Notes under the pieces: generated by a model
The model's database searches: none
What the model saw: only the letters and a program-made list of their open reading frames with translations
What the model was told of the DNA's origin: nothing
Source of the DNA: Apodemus sylvaticus
Lineage: Eukaryota; Chordata; Mammalia; Rodentia; Muridae
Direction: 5' to 3'
NCBI RefSeq assembly: GCF_947179515.1
Contig: NC_067473.1
Coordinates: forward strand, 101,149,782 to 101,213,781
DNA length: 64,000 bases
Translations under genes and position numbers: made by a program
Part shown: in pieces, positions 52,834 through 62,635 of the stretch
Layout: each line of letters opens with the position of its first letter
Position numbering within the stretch: the first letter of the stretch is position 1

Positions 52834-53574
52834 ATGGAGCTAATTTTTAAAGTCCACACCCTTCTCAGTAAAAATACAAAGAAGGAAGGAAGGTAATGAG
52901 GAAGGTAATTCAACAGAAGATGGGGATGGATATGAAGAGGCAATTTATTAATGAAATTCAAGTGGCCAACACATAAGCAAAAAAACTAGTAGACAGGGAA
53001 AATTAAAATTGTAAATAGTGTTTCTAGACTTCTAGGGTGAGATAGCAGATTAGAACCTACATCCAAGTGATTCTGTGAGTGAGAATCTCGGTGAGAAAGG
53101 ACAAATTATTCCAAAAAGAAAGTGAAGAACATTGGCTATCAAGAAAAGGATGACAGAAAAGCTGCTGCAAAGCATAGGGAAAGATCTGGGTCCAGTGGTG
53201 GATTCCGCCTCAGCTTCTACAGGCGAAGAGAAACTGAAGCTATAGCCAAAAGGTGGGCCAGGCAGCCCTGGTGACAACAGACTGCAGGGAGCTCCCAGGG
53301 TGCAGTCAGTCCATGGTGCTTATGCAGATTGGCAGTCTAGGCCACAGGACAAGTGCTGTTGACTTAAGACCAGTGGGGGAGTTGTGATAGTGAGTTCTCC
53401 GGTGTGGCAGGCCAGACACCCACTTTGTGACTCTCAGTTTCCTTCTTGAGAGGGATCCTATTGTTGAAGACCTGAAATCAAGGGACAATTATAAGGTGGA
53501 AGCCTGGAGGCACTGCTAGAGTGACCGAGGGGGGACAGCCACACAGGCAGTGAGCACAGGGAGAGGCAAACAGA
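52834..53574. other. Intergenic, no element recognised
   Basis: Nothing assignable was seen. Confidence 0.5.
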
Positions 53575-53652
53575 GCTCAGTAAGTTCCAGGTCAGCCTTG
53601 TCTACATAGTGAGCTCCAGGACAGTCAGAATTGCATAGAGAGGTCCTGACTC
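53575..53652 (+). mobile_element. B1 SINE, 5'-truncated
   Basis: gtaagttccaggtcagcctt, gtctacatagtgagctccag, then a tail that becomes the CA repeat. Confidence 0.65.
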
Positions 53653-53653
53653 A

Positions 53654-53698
53654 ACACACACACACACACACACATACACACACACACACACACACACA
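53654..53698. repeat. (CA)n microsatellite
   Basis: CA units interrupted by one TA. Confidence 0.95.
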
Positions 53699-53702
53699 GA
53701 AT

Positions 53703-53812
53703 GCATGGTCTGATGGTCCTGGCCCATAATCCCAGCAACTCAGGAGATGAGAGGATTTCAAATTCAAGGTCATCTTGGCCTACAGAATGACACTGTCTTA
53801 AAATAAAATAGA
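53703..53812 (+). mobile_element. B1-like SINE, diverged
   Basis: ggcccataatcccagcaact, ttcaaattcaaggtcatctt, ggcctacagaatgacactg and an AAATAAAATAG tail. Confidence 0.6.
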
Positions 53813-53936
53813 CTTGGGAAAGCAGCTCACGGATAGGCTGCTTTGAGGTGCGAGGCTCTAGGACATAAGGCCCAGTAACCACATAAAACAAAATACAAGA
53901 TAAAAGAAAAATGCCAGAGCTAAGAACAGAGAAGTG

Positions 53937-54109
53937 GGTGGGCTGGAGAGGTGGCTCAGCAGCTAAGAGCACTGACTGCTCTTCTGAAGGTCCTGAGTTC
54001 AAATCCCAGGAACCACATGGTGGCTCACCACCATCTGTGATGGGATCTGATGCCCTCTTCTGGTGTGTCTGAAGACAGCTACAATGCACTCATATAAATA
54101 AAATAAAAG
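53937..54109 (+). mobile_element. B2 SINE with target-site duplication
   Basis: A near-consensus copy from ggctggagaggtggctcag to the aaataaaataaaa tail. Perfect 13-bp copies of gaacagagaagtg lie at 53924-53936 and 54110-54122. Confidence 0.97.
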
Positions 54110-54335
54110 GAACAGAGAAGTGATATTAAAATCTGCAGTGGGTGGTGGTGAAAACATCAACTCATAGTGGTAAAGTCATTAGAATAATACCAGATCCTTC
54201 AGGAAAAACTCTAAATGCCAGGGAGGCAATATAGAATGAGACATTTGAAGCTCATAAAATAATTGCCAACAAAATTATTGTATTTAGCAAAGCTGTCTTT
54301 TTAAATTAATGGAGAAATAAAGACCTTCTAGGATA

Positions 54336-54710
54336 TCTTAGTTAGGATTTCTATTGCTGTTATAAAATATCATGACCAAAAACAATTTAAGGAGAAAGGG
54401 TTTGTTTCACTTTACACTTTCAGGTGATAATGCATATTATCCAGGAAAGTGAGGGCAGGAACTCAAGGCAGGAACCTGGAGGCAGGGACTGATGCAGAAG
54501 CCACGGAGGAGTACCATTACTGGCTTCTTCCTCCAGGATTGCTAAATTTGCCTAGGAGTGGCACTGCCCACAGTGGGCTGGGCACTCTCACATCAATCAG
54601 TAGCCAAGAAGATTGCCATACACATTTGTCTACATGCCAATCCTGTGGAGGCATTTCCTCAATTAAGATTCCTTCTTCTCAGATGACTCTTCCTGTGTCG
54701 AACTTACAAA
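54336..54710 (-). mobile_element. MaLR (MT-type) LTR
   Basis: ttctattgctgttataaaat, aactcaaggcaggaacctgg, cccacagtgggctgggcac, ggcatttcctcaattaag and tcagatgactcttcctgtg follow the antisense MT order almost end to end. Confidence 0.75.
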
Positions 54711-54924
54711 TAACAAGGCAAAGATTTCTCCATTTCTTCTCAGTTGAAGCTATCTTTGTTTTTTTGCCCCCTGCCTTGAAAAGTTCCACAGGAAACACTC
54801 AACTGTGCCCAGGGAATTCAGGCTTAAAATGTGCCAGGTAATGCATGTTCTTGGCTCTTGTTAAACTGCTTGCTTTCTTCCCCTGCAACTGCCAATCAAG
54901 ATGTAGTTTTTCTGTTTTCTTTGT

Positions 54925-56290
54925 CTTTAAAAGGGCAAGTGAATAGAACTTAAGAATATCATCTTCAGGGACTGGAGAGGTGACTCAGCAGTTAAGAGCA
55001 TTGACTGTTCTTCTGAAGGTCCTGAGTTTAAATCCCAGCAACCACATGGTGGCTCACAACCATCTGTAAATAGATCTGATACCCTCTTCTGGGGTGTCTG
55101 AAGACAGCTACAGTGTACTCACATATAATAATAAATAAATCTAAAAAAAAAAGAATATCATTTTCAGTGAGGTAACCCAGACTTAGAAAAGCAAGTATAT
55201 GTACTCATAAGTGGACATTAGCCATGAAATGCAGGGTAATCATGCTACAATCCACAGACCCAGAGAGACTGGATAATAAGGAGGGCCTGAGGGAGAATGT
55301 GTGAGTCTTACTCAGAAGGGGAAGCAAAATAGTCATCAGAGATGGATGGAAAGAGGGAACTGGGTGGGAAATGGGGTGAAGAGGGGAATGGGGATCAGTT
55401 ATGGGGAAGGGATTTGGGAAAGGACTGGGAATGAGAATGGAAATCAGTGAGGGGGCCATCTCTGGGACTAGCTGGAGACCCGGGATGGGGGTGGAGGGTA
55501 TGGGGGACGGGGGTGGTGGGGTGGTGGAGAGAACCTGGGAGAGTCTGTGGAAGTGACCCTAGCTGACTGAGATTCCTACCAGCAGGGGCTATGGAGACTG
55601 AAATGGCTACCTCCTGTAGCCAAGTGGGACTTCTAGTGGGGAAAGGGGGACATCAACCCACCCACAAACCTTCAACCCAAAATGTGCAGGGATAAAGATG
55701 GAGTGGAGATTGAAGGAACTGTGGACCAATGACTGCATTAAAACTTATCTGGTAAGAGAGCCAGCCCCTGACACTGTTAATGATGCTCTGCTGTGCTTGC
55801 AGACAGGAGTCTAGCATGACTGTCTCCTGAGAAGCCTCATCCATCAGTAGATGAAAAGAGATGCAGAGACATACAGCCAAATACCAGGCAGAGCTCAGAG
55901 AGTCTTGTGGAAGAAGAGTCTTGTGGAGGATAGAACTGATCAAGCTGGAGGGATCAAGGACTTCACCTGGAGAGACTGAATCACAAACATGAGAGCATGC
56001 ACAGGCTGGGCCTAGGCCCTCTGCAGGATGTGCAGCTTGGTCTTCATGTGGGTTCCCTAACAATTAGAGCAGGGCTGTCTCTGACTCTGTTGTCTACCAT
56101 TGGGTCCTTTCTCCTAAGCATACTAGTCTCGGTGGGAGAGGATGTGTTTGGTCCTACTGCAACTAGATGGTACCCAAGAGGGGCTCTCCGTTTTCTGAGA
56201 AAGGGAAGAGCTAGTAGGGGGAATGATTTGTAAGGATGGGACTAGGAGGAGAGGATTTTGTTCAAGATGTAAAGTAAATAAATTATTGAA
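54925..56290 (+). mobile_element. 5'-truncated L1 3' end (Lx-like), split by a B2
   Basis: Begins in the last codons of ORF2 (gggcaagtgaatagaactta) and resumes after the B2 with tgaggtaacccagacttag. The 3' UTR follows (gcaggggctatggagactg ... caattagagcagggctgtc), ending in AAATAAATTATTG and an A run. ORF2 is frameshifted and stopped. Confidence 0.85.
54969..55150 (+). mobile_element. B2 SINE nested in the L1
   Basis: Flanked by aagaatatcatcttcag (54952-54968) and aagaatatcattttcag (55151-55167), a 17-bp duplication of L1 sequence with one mismatch. The L1 was therefore there first. Confidence 0.95.
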
Positions 56291-56543
56291 AAAAAAAGGA
56301 ATTCCTCAACCAAGATAAGCCCAAGACCAGATGGATTTAGTGCTGTATTCTACTTGGCCTTTAAAGAAGAATTAACATTCATGTTCCTTCCTACTTCATA
56401 AAATAGAAAGAGAATGATTATCACTGAATTCCTTCTACACTGGTGACAAACACAGATAAGGACAACACAAAGCAAAACAAAAAGACTGCAGTCCAGCTTC
56501 CATGATGAATGTAAATACAATATTTCCCTAGAAGATACTGCAC

Positions 56544-57004
56544 TGTCAGGGTTTGATCCATTGCCATGTATACAAATGCTAAACTCTGAACCCCAAGATC
56601 TGGTTGCCGTCCAGATGAGTGCATCCTCACTTACACCTTTGTTGTTTAAACTTTACTCCCCAGCTTAAAGCTCTTGGTTAACAAGGGGCTAGAGCCTGTG
56701 ATTGGGCACTAGAGAGAGAAAGGTGGGACCTCTGAATCAAGGGAGGAGTCTCAAGAGAGGCCATAAAGAGGAGAGAGAAGAGGAAAGAGTAGGAGGTCTC
56801 CATTAGACATGATGGACCAGCAGCACATGGCCAAGAGAAGTGCATCCTGAGGACAGACTGACAGAGCAAAAGCAGCCCTTTGAGACTCAAACTGCAAGTA
56901 ACAAGGGGCATATGGTTTGGATATAGGTGAGAAGAGCGTGGAACCTGAACATTCTAGGCTTACAGCTTGTAATTAAAATATCAGGTTTTTGTGTCTTTTA
57001 TACA
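56544..57004. mobile_element. LTR-like insertion in the old L1
   Basis: Non-L1 sequence with TG...CA-like ends (tgtcagggtttgatcc ... cttttataca) sits between L1 pieces that otherwise join. No clean duplication is visible and the family is not recognised. Confidence 0.45.
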
Positions 57005-57611
57005 GGCCACATATTCAACAGCATATTAAAAAGTTCATGTGCTATGATCAAGTTGGTTTTATTCCAGGGACACAAGAAAATTTCAACCTAGGCCAATCAG
57101 TCAGTATAATAGAGCACATAAAAAAAAAAAAAGGCTAGAGGTTACACGGTGATCTCAACTGATGCAGAGAATGCCTTTGGTAAAGGTTAGTGTCTCTTCA
57201 TAATAAAATTCCTGAGGAAATGAGGAATATAATGAATATAATGAAGGCTAAATATGAGAAACCTGTAGCCAATATTATACAAATGGGAGAAAGGTGCAAG
57301 AAAGTACACTAAGCACAGCAGCACAGGAAGTATTTTCTGTGTTCTTATTCTGTATGGTGCTTGATGACTTGGGCAGAATGATAAGCAGGAGAAAGTAACA
57401 AGAGGGACAAAAGTAAGAAAAAAGATCAAATTATCCCTACTTGCCGATGATAGCATCTTATATTTAAAACGTCTAAAGACTACCAGAAAACCTTTATATC
57501 TGGTTAACATTTTCAGAAATGCAGAAGGATACAAAGTTAACATCCACAAAAATCAGTAGCTCTTCTCTATAACAGTAGTCATCATGCTGAGAAATGTCTT
57601 ACAGAAAAAGT

Positions 57612-57771
57612 ATTTTTTTTTTAATTGCTTTTTCTTCAAGACAGGGTTTCTCTGTGTAGCTCTGCCTGTCCTGGAGCTCACTCTGTAGACCAGGCTGGCC
57701 TTGAACTCAGAAATCTGCCTGCCTCTGCCTCCCAAGTGCTGGGATTACAGGTGTGTGCTACCACTGCCCGG
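57612..57771 (-). mobile_element. B1 SINE in the old L1
   Basis: A T-rich tail, then caagacagggtttctctgtg, ending taccactgcccg. L1 sequence resumes within a few tens of bases. Confidence 0.95.
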
Positions 57772-57841
57772 GTAGGGAAAAAGTTTTAATTAACAGTTGC
57801 TTAAGAAAAATAAAAAACAAACACCTAGAAATAAACCTAAC

Positions 57842-58294
57842 TGTAGTGGTGTGAATGAGAATGGTCCCCATAGGCTCATGTGTTTGAGTGCTTGGTCCCC
57901 AGTTAGTGGAACTGTTTGGGAAGGATTAAGAGGTGTGGCCTTGTTAGAGGAGGTGTGGCCTTGTTAGAGGAGGTGTGGCCTTGTTAGAGGAGGTGTGGCC
58001 TTGTGAGGGGAGGTGTGGCCTTGTTAGAGGAGGTGTGTCACTGGGATAGACTCTGAGGTTTCAAAAGTCCACAGCAGGCCCAATCTAGTTTGCTCTCTGC
58101 CCACAGCTTGCAAATGAGATGTGCGCGCCCAGATACCATTCCAGCACCATGCCCGTCTGCGTGCTGCCATGCTCCCCACCACAATGAACATGGACTAACC
58201 TGAAGCAGTAAACAACTCCCCAGTTAAATGTTTTCTTCCAAAAGTTGCCTTAGTTATGATGTCTTATTACAGTAATGGAACAATAACTAAGACA
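57842..58294 (+). mobile_element. MaLR (ORR1/MT-type) solo LTR with internal minisatellite
   Basis: TG...CA ends (tgtagtggtgtgaatgag ... ataactaagaca). Flanks are ctaac (57837-57841) and ctatc (58295-58299), a 5-bp duplication with one mismatch. Longer than its relatives because of five 20-bp repeats. Confidence 0.85.
57931..58030 (+). repeat. 20-bp x 5 minisatellite inside the LTR
   Basis: Five tandem copies of aggtgtggccttgttagagg (the fourth with two changes: ttgtgagggg) fill exactly 100 bp, followed by a partial sixth. The LTRs at 59096 and 62306 have a single copy. Confidence 0.97.
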
Positions 58295-58354
58295 CTATCC
58301 AAGGAGATGAAAGACCTCTGTAACTAAAATTTAACCCTGAAAAGGGAAATCAAA

Positions 58355-58860
58355 GGACAGAGAAAATGATCTAGCCAGCCTGAGCATGGCAAGCATGACT
58401 CCTGAAGACCTTGCCCTTCCCCTGTTTCCTCTTCCTTGCTAAAAATGTTCAGACTACATTTCTCAAGCTAACTCCAAGGTCTGTTCCCTTATTTGGCCAC
58501 TTCCTTCTCCTGAGGCTATATGCCAAGGTCCAGCTATCAAAGTATTGAAGTCCAACAATCAAAAGCTCCCTTTGGCTCAGCTCAAAACAAAGCAACTCAT
58601 CCTAACCTAGGGTTTTCCCTTTATACACTGCCATTTTCCTATGTGTCACATCTGTCTCCTCTCTATCCAGAGGTAGTCCTTTGTCCTCTGAGACAAATAC
58701 CCTTCCCCATCTCCCTTGTTCCCTTCCTTGTCCTTTAGCTCCTGTCTTTGTTGCTTATTCCATACTGTTTGTTCCTCTGAGACAAATAAACCTTTTTTTT
58801 TTTTGCTGAGAACTTGGTCTTGGAGTATCTCATGCTGTTACTGGTCTTTTCAGAGACATC
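58355..58860 (+). mobile_element. ERV solo LTR in the old L1
   Basis: A U3-like region with a TATA-like element (ctttatacac near 58619), then AATAAA at about 58785 and a T-rich R/U5-like end (gaacttggtcttggagtatc). L1 pieces flank it. Exact ends and class not certain. Confidence 0.55.
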
Positions 58861-59095
58861 AAAGAAGGAAAGACTTTCATGCTCACGAGTCCACAAAGTT
58901 ATTATTGTGAAACAGCTGTTACTTCAAATGGTCAATTAAATTCCTATCAAAATTACCATGATATTGTTCACAGAACTAGGAAAAAACGATTCTAAAATTC
59001 ATGTTATGGGACAAAACTTTTCCTGGGGAGATAAAACACACACATCTACTTACCGCAGACAGGCTGCCTTCAACAGAATAAAGTACCAACACCAC

Positions 59096-59436
59096 TGTGG
59101 TGATCTGAATATGAGTGACCCAGTGAGTGGCACTATTAGGAGGTGAGGCCTTGTTAGAGTAGATATGGGCTTTGTAGAGTAGAGGGAGCGTGTCACTGTG
59201 AGGCTATGAGACCCTTCTAAACACGTGGGAGCCAGTCTTCTCCTATTGGTCTTTAGATGAAGATGTAGAACTCAGCTCCTCCTGCACTATGCCTGCTTAG
59301 GTGCTGCCATGCTTCTGCTGTGATGATAATGGACTGAACCTCTGAACCTGTAAGACAGCCCCAACTAAATGTTCTTTTTATAAGAGTTGCCTTGGTCATC
59401 GTGTCTGTTCACAGTAGTAAAACCCTAACTAAGCCA
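59096..59436 (+). mobile_element. MaLR (ORR1/MT-type) solo LTR
   Basis: 341 bp, TG...CA (tgtggtgatctgaatatg ... ctaactaagcca), with a perfect 5-bp duplication accac (59091-59095, 59437-59441). AATTAAA-type poly(A) signal variant (aactaaatg) near the 3' end. Confidence 0.9.
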
Positions 59437-59441
59437 ACCAC

Positions 59442-59850
59442 CAAAGTCCATCTTGGTAAACCAGAGTTTTATTAGAGTTACTAATAACTGTATGAGTGAG
59501 GAGTTACTTATAGGGGCAGAAATAACTCAAAGACAACTGCATTACCAAAGCCCATCCCAGCACTGATGACAGCCCACAAAGCTGGAACACACTTTGCAGG
59601 TTGGACAGCTCCTTTCCAGATACATGAGTTGGTCTGAACCTCTTCTTGGCTGCTTAAATGATTTCTTCTTCTTCCAGACAGTTAGTCTGGTCTGAGAATT
59701 TTCTTCACAGCTTGGTTTGTCTTCTTTGTTGCCTTTACTGCTTTCTCTGGTAAGGAAGGGTTTAGTGAATCTGGTCAGTTTCAGGGACCTCCTGAAACTA
59801 CTCAGTTTACCTTCCCATTAATACAACATTTTATGGACATAGAATTATTT
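59442..59850. other. Unassigned insertion in the old L1
   Basis: About 400 bp between L1 pieces with no L1 homology that I can see. It contains a direct ctggtctgagaattttcttc-type stretch but no TG/CA ends or tail I can define. Confidence 0.35.
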
Positions 59851-60396
59851 AAAGCTATTCTAAATAAAAATAGCAAAGCTAGAAATGTCTCTTATAGGAT
59901 TTCAAATCACAATACAGATGCATAGCAATAAAAGCAGCCTCATGCTGTGACAAAAACAGGCATATCAAGCAATGGGCTTCAATAGAAGACCTAGAAAGAC
60001 ACTCCTACACAGAGCTGCAGTTACCTGGAGCACAGAGTGTGACTTGTTAAAAGACCACGTCTTTCCAACAAACAGTGCTAAGAAGCTGAAGAATAAAAAT
60101 CGATCCCTGTCTCTTGCCTTGCACAAAATTTAATCCAAAATGGATCAAGGACTTTATTAGAAGACTTGAAATGTTTAGAGGGAAATATAGAAAGAACAAC
60201 ACTTCAAAACATCCAGAAAATCCTTTGGAACAGGACTCCAACCACCCAGGAAATAACTGCAATACCTGACAACTGAAATTGCAGAAACTGAAAAAGTTTT
60301 TGTATAACAGGAAATACAGACTGAAGACACAGCCTACATAATATATTTAAAGAACTCAAAAGAATTAGTTCAAGCAACGTTTAGTCCAAATAATGG

Positions 60397-60480
60397 GCAG
60401 GCAGAGGCAGGCCAACCTCTATGAGTTCCAGGCAAGCCGGGGTCATATAGCGAGACTCTAACTCAACAAACAAACACAGG
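60397..60480 (+). mobile_element. B1 SINE, 5'-truncated, in the old L1
   Basis: gggcaggcagaggcaggcca, ctatgagttccaggcaag, gagactctaactcaac, then AAACAAACAC. L1 resumes at ggaattcaaaaaatt. Confidence 0.8.
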
Positions 60481-61060
60481 AATTCAAAAAATTAAATATC
60501 TACACCAAACCAAGAAAAAACAAACCACACCCCACTAACAAATGGGCAAATAAACTGAACACAGAGTCCTCACATAGGAGGAAAATGCCAACATCCTTGG
60601 ACATTAGTGAACCGTAAATTAGAACTACATGGAGATTCCATCTCACACCAACTGGGAAGGCCTTCATCCAGAAAATACACAAGAACCACAGTGGCACTAC
60701 TGTTAGATATATGCAGAGCAATTTAAGTCATCCTACCACAGAGATGCTTGTGTGTCTATATTTATTGAAGCAATATTCAAAGAGCTAGTTTACACATTTA
60801 GTAGATGTCCACCAATAGACCAGTGGACAAAGAAAATGTGGTGTAGATGCTCAATATAGTGTTACCCAGCCATGAAGAAAAGCAAAATTAAATCGTCTGC
60901 AGGGAAAATGTATAGAACTGGAGAAACCTCATCATAAACGAACACAACCAACCAATCCAAACCAAACAATCCTCCCTAAAAAAACAAAAACAAAAACAAA
61001 AAAGATCCTGACTCTGAAACACACAAGTATCATCATCTCTCTCTCCCTCTCCCCACCTCT

Positions 61061-61098
61061 CATACATACATACATACATACAGACAGACAGACAGACA
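61061..61098. repeat. (CATA)n(CAGA)n repeat
   Basis: Five to six CATA units run directly into four CAGA units. Confidence 0.93.
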
Positions 61099-61418
61099 TG
61101 GGCTCATAGGGAAATAGTTTATAAAGATACAAGGAGAAGCCCTGTGTTAGATGAGGTGTTTAATTTTAATTGGTCTTGTTAATTAGGTGAGCTAAAGGGA
61201 GCATGCGATTGATGGACTTCAATACTTTGATATCTAGTAGTCAGTTTCAAGAGGAGGGAGTGGCTGAATGAGGGAACAGACCTTGGTGGCTTGCTTTAGG
61301 AATGCAATCTAATGGTTTTTATGCAGAGGGGATGGGCAGGAAGGCAAGGCCTGGCAGAGCCACGCTCACCATGCCCAAGCTGGCCAGAGTCCCTTCAGTA
61401 GGAAGGAAACCATAATGG

Positions 61419-61493
61419 GGGGGGGGGGAGACAGAGAGACAAAGAGATAGACAGAGAGACAGAGACAGAGAGAGAATTTGGGGGGGGGTAGGT
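61419..61493. repeat. Purine-rich (GAGACA)n tract bounded by G runs
   Basis: A G run, then GAGACAGAGAGACA-type units, then a second G run near 61481. Confidence 0.93.
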
Positions 61494-62305
61494 AAGATTT
61501 AATATAGATTTTTCCAGTTTAGAAACCAGACTTAAACATTTCAATCATATCAAATAATGAGAAAATTGTGTAAGCAGTCAAAGGCTAAGAAGTTTGATGT
61601 ATTGTACACATTTTCCCTCCTTAACTTCTTGTCCTTTACCAGCTCTACAATTTCAGCAGCTTCCCAATGCTCTGCTAGGAATCTCTTACTTAGGAGTCCA
61701 TATTTTCCTTTCTTAGATGCTCCTAATCTTTAGTGCAGTCTGTCTGTGTTTAGTTCTATTGCCTAGAACTTTTAGTTAGAGTGAAATAAGGAGTCTTTCA
61801 CATATTCTCAAATTCCTCAGTTTTTAAAAAACTGACTTAAATTGATATAATTCTCAAACACAATCATCCTAGAGTACCAAATGGCAGCTAATATTTTCTC
61901 TTTCTTTGAATTTCTGTTTCTCATTTTAGTGTATTTTTTTCTTCCTTGAAACTTATTATTTTGTTTTTGTTTTTTTTTCTGAGAGAGGGTTTCTCTGTAT
62001 AGTTCTGGCTGCCCTGGAACTCACTCTGGCCTCAAACTCAAAAATCTGCCTGCCTCTGCCTCCCAAGTGCTGGAAATAAAGGCATGCACCACCACTGCCC
62101 AGCTTCCCTGAAACTTATAATCCTTTATGCTTATTGGACAGGCCTGTATTTGGATCAGATTTCTGTATCAATTATAATAATAGTTGAGGCAGGTCTCACC
62201 CTAAGGTCACTTCTTCCCACAGTGTGTAGAAGTTAGATCCGGTTCTTCCTCCCAGCTCCATGTGCCCATAAATAAGACTTAGACTGAAAGCATATTTACA
62301 CATAC
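61494..62305. other. Unassigned, possibly an old rodent repeat
   Basis: AT-rich sequence interrupted by the B1 at 61957. It and the DNA after 62640 feel repetitive from memory (tctacaatttcagcagc), but no family can be named and no ends are visible. Confidence 0.3.
61957..62102 (-). mobile_element. B1 SINE with target-site duplication
   Basis: An antisense copy lacking gtagaccaggct. Flanks are cttccttgaaacttat (61941-61956) and cttccctgaaacttat (62103-62118), 16 bp with one mismatch. Confidence 0.95.
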
Positions 62306-62635
62306 TGTGATGGTTTGTATCAGCTCGTCCCAGGGAGTGGCACTATTAGAAGGTGTGGCCTTGTTGGAGGAAGTGTGTCACTGTGGGGATGGGCTTGGAG
62401 ATCTTCCTCCTAGATACCTGAGCATGCCTAGTCTGTTCCTGGCTTCCTTTGGATAAAGATGTAGAACCCTCAGCTCCTCCTGCACCACACCTGCCTGGAT
62501 GCTGCCATGCTTCTGTCTTGATGACAATGGACTGAACCTCTGAACCTGTAAGCCAACCCCAATTAAATGCTGTCTTTTATAAATCTTGCATTGGTCATCG
62601 TATCTGTTCACAGCAGTAAAATCCTAACTAAGACA
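62306..62635 (+). mobile_element. MaLR (ORR1/MT-type) solo LTR
   Basis: 330 bp from tgtgatggtttgtatcag to ctaactaagaca, with a perfect 5-bp duplication catac (62301-62305, 62636-62640). The best-preserved member of this family in the window. Confidence 0.92.

Larger units (their letters stand above)
56310..60950 (+). mobile_element. Old L1 ORF2 region, multiply interrupted
   Basis: Decayed ORF2 homology occurs in collinear pieces: 56320-56543 (GPDGFSAEFYQTF region), 57005-57600 (HDQVGFIPG, then the FADD-equivalent), 57772-57841, 58295-58350 (KDLYDKNF), 58905-59080 (AIPIKIPTQFF), 59860-60396, and 60481-60950 (ALFVIARCW... to the ORF2 end). Many stops and frameshifts show it is dead. Insertions between the pieces are listed separately. 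Confidence 0.8.
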
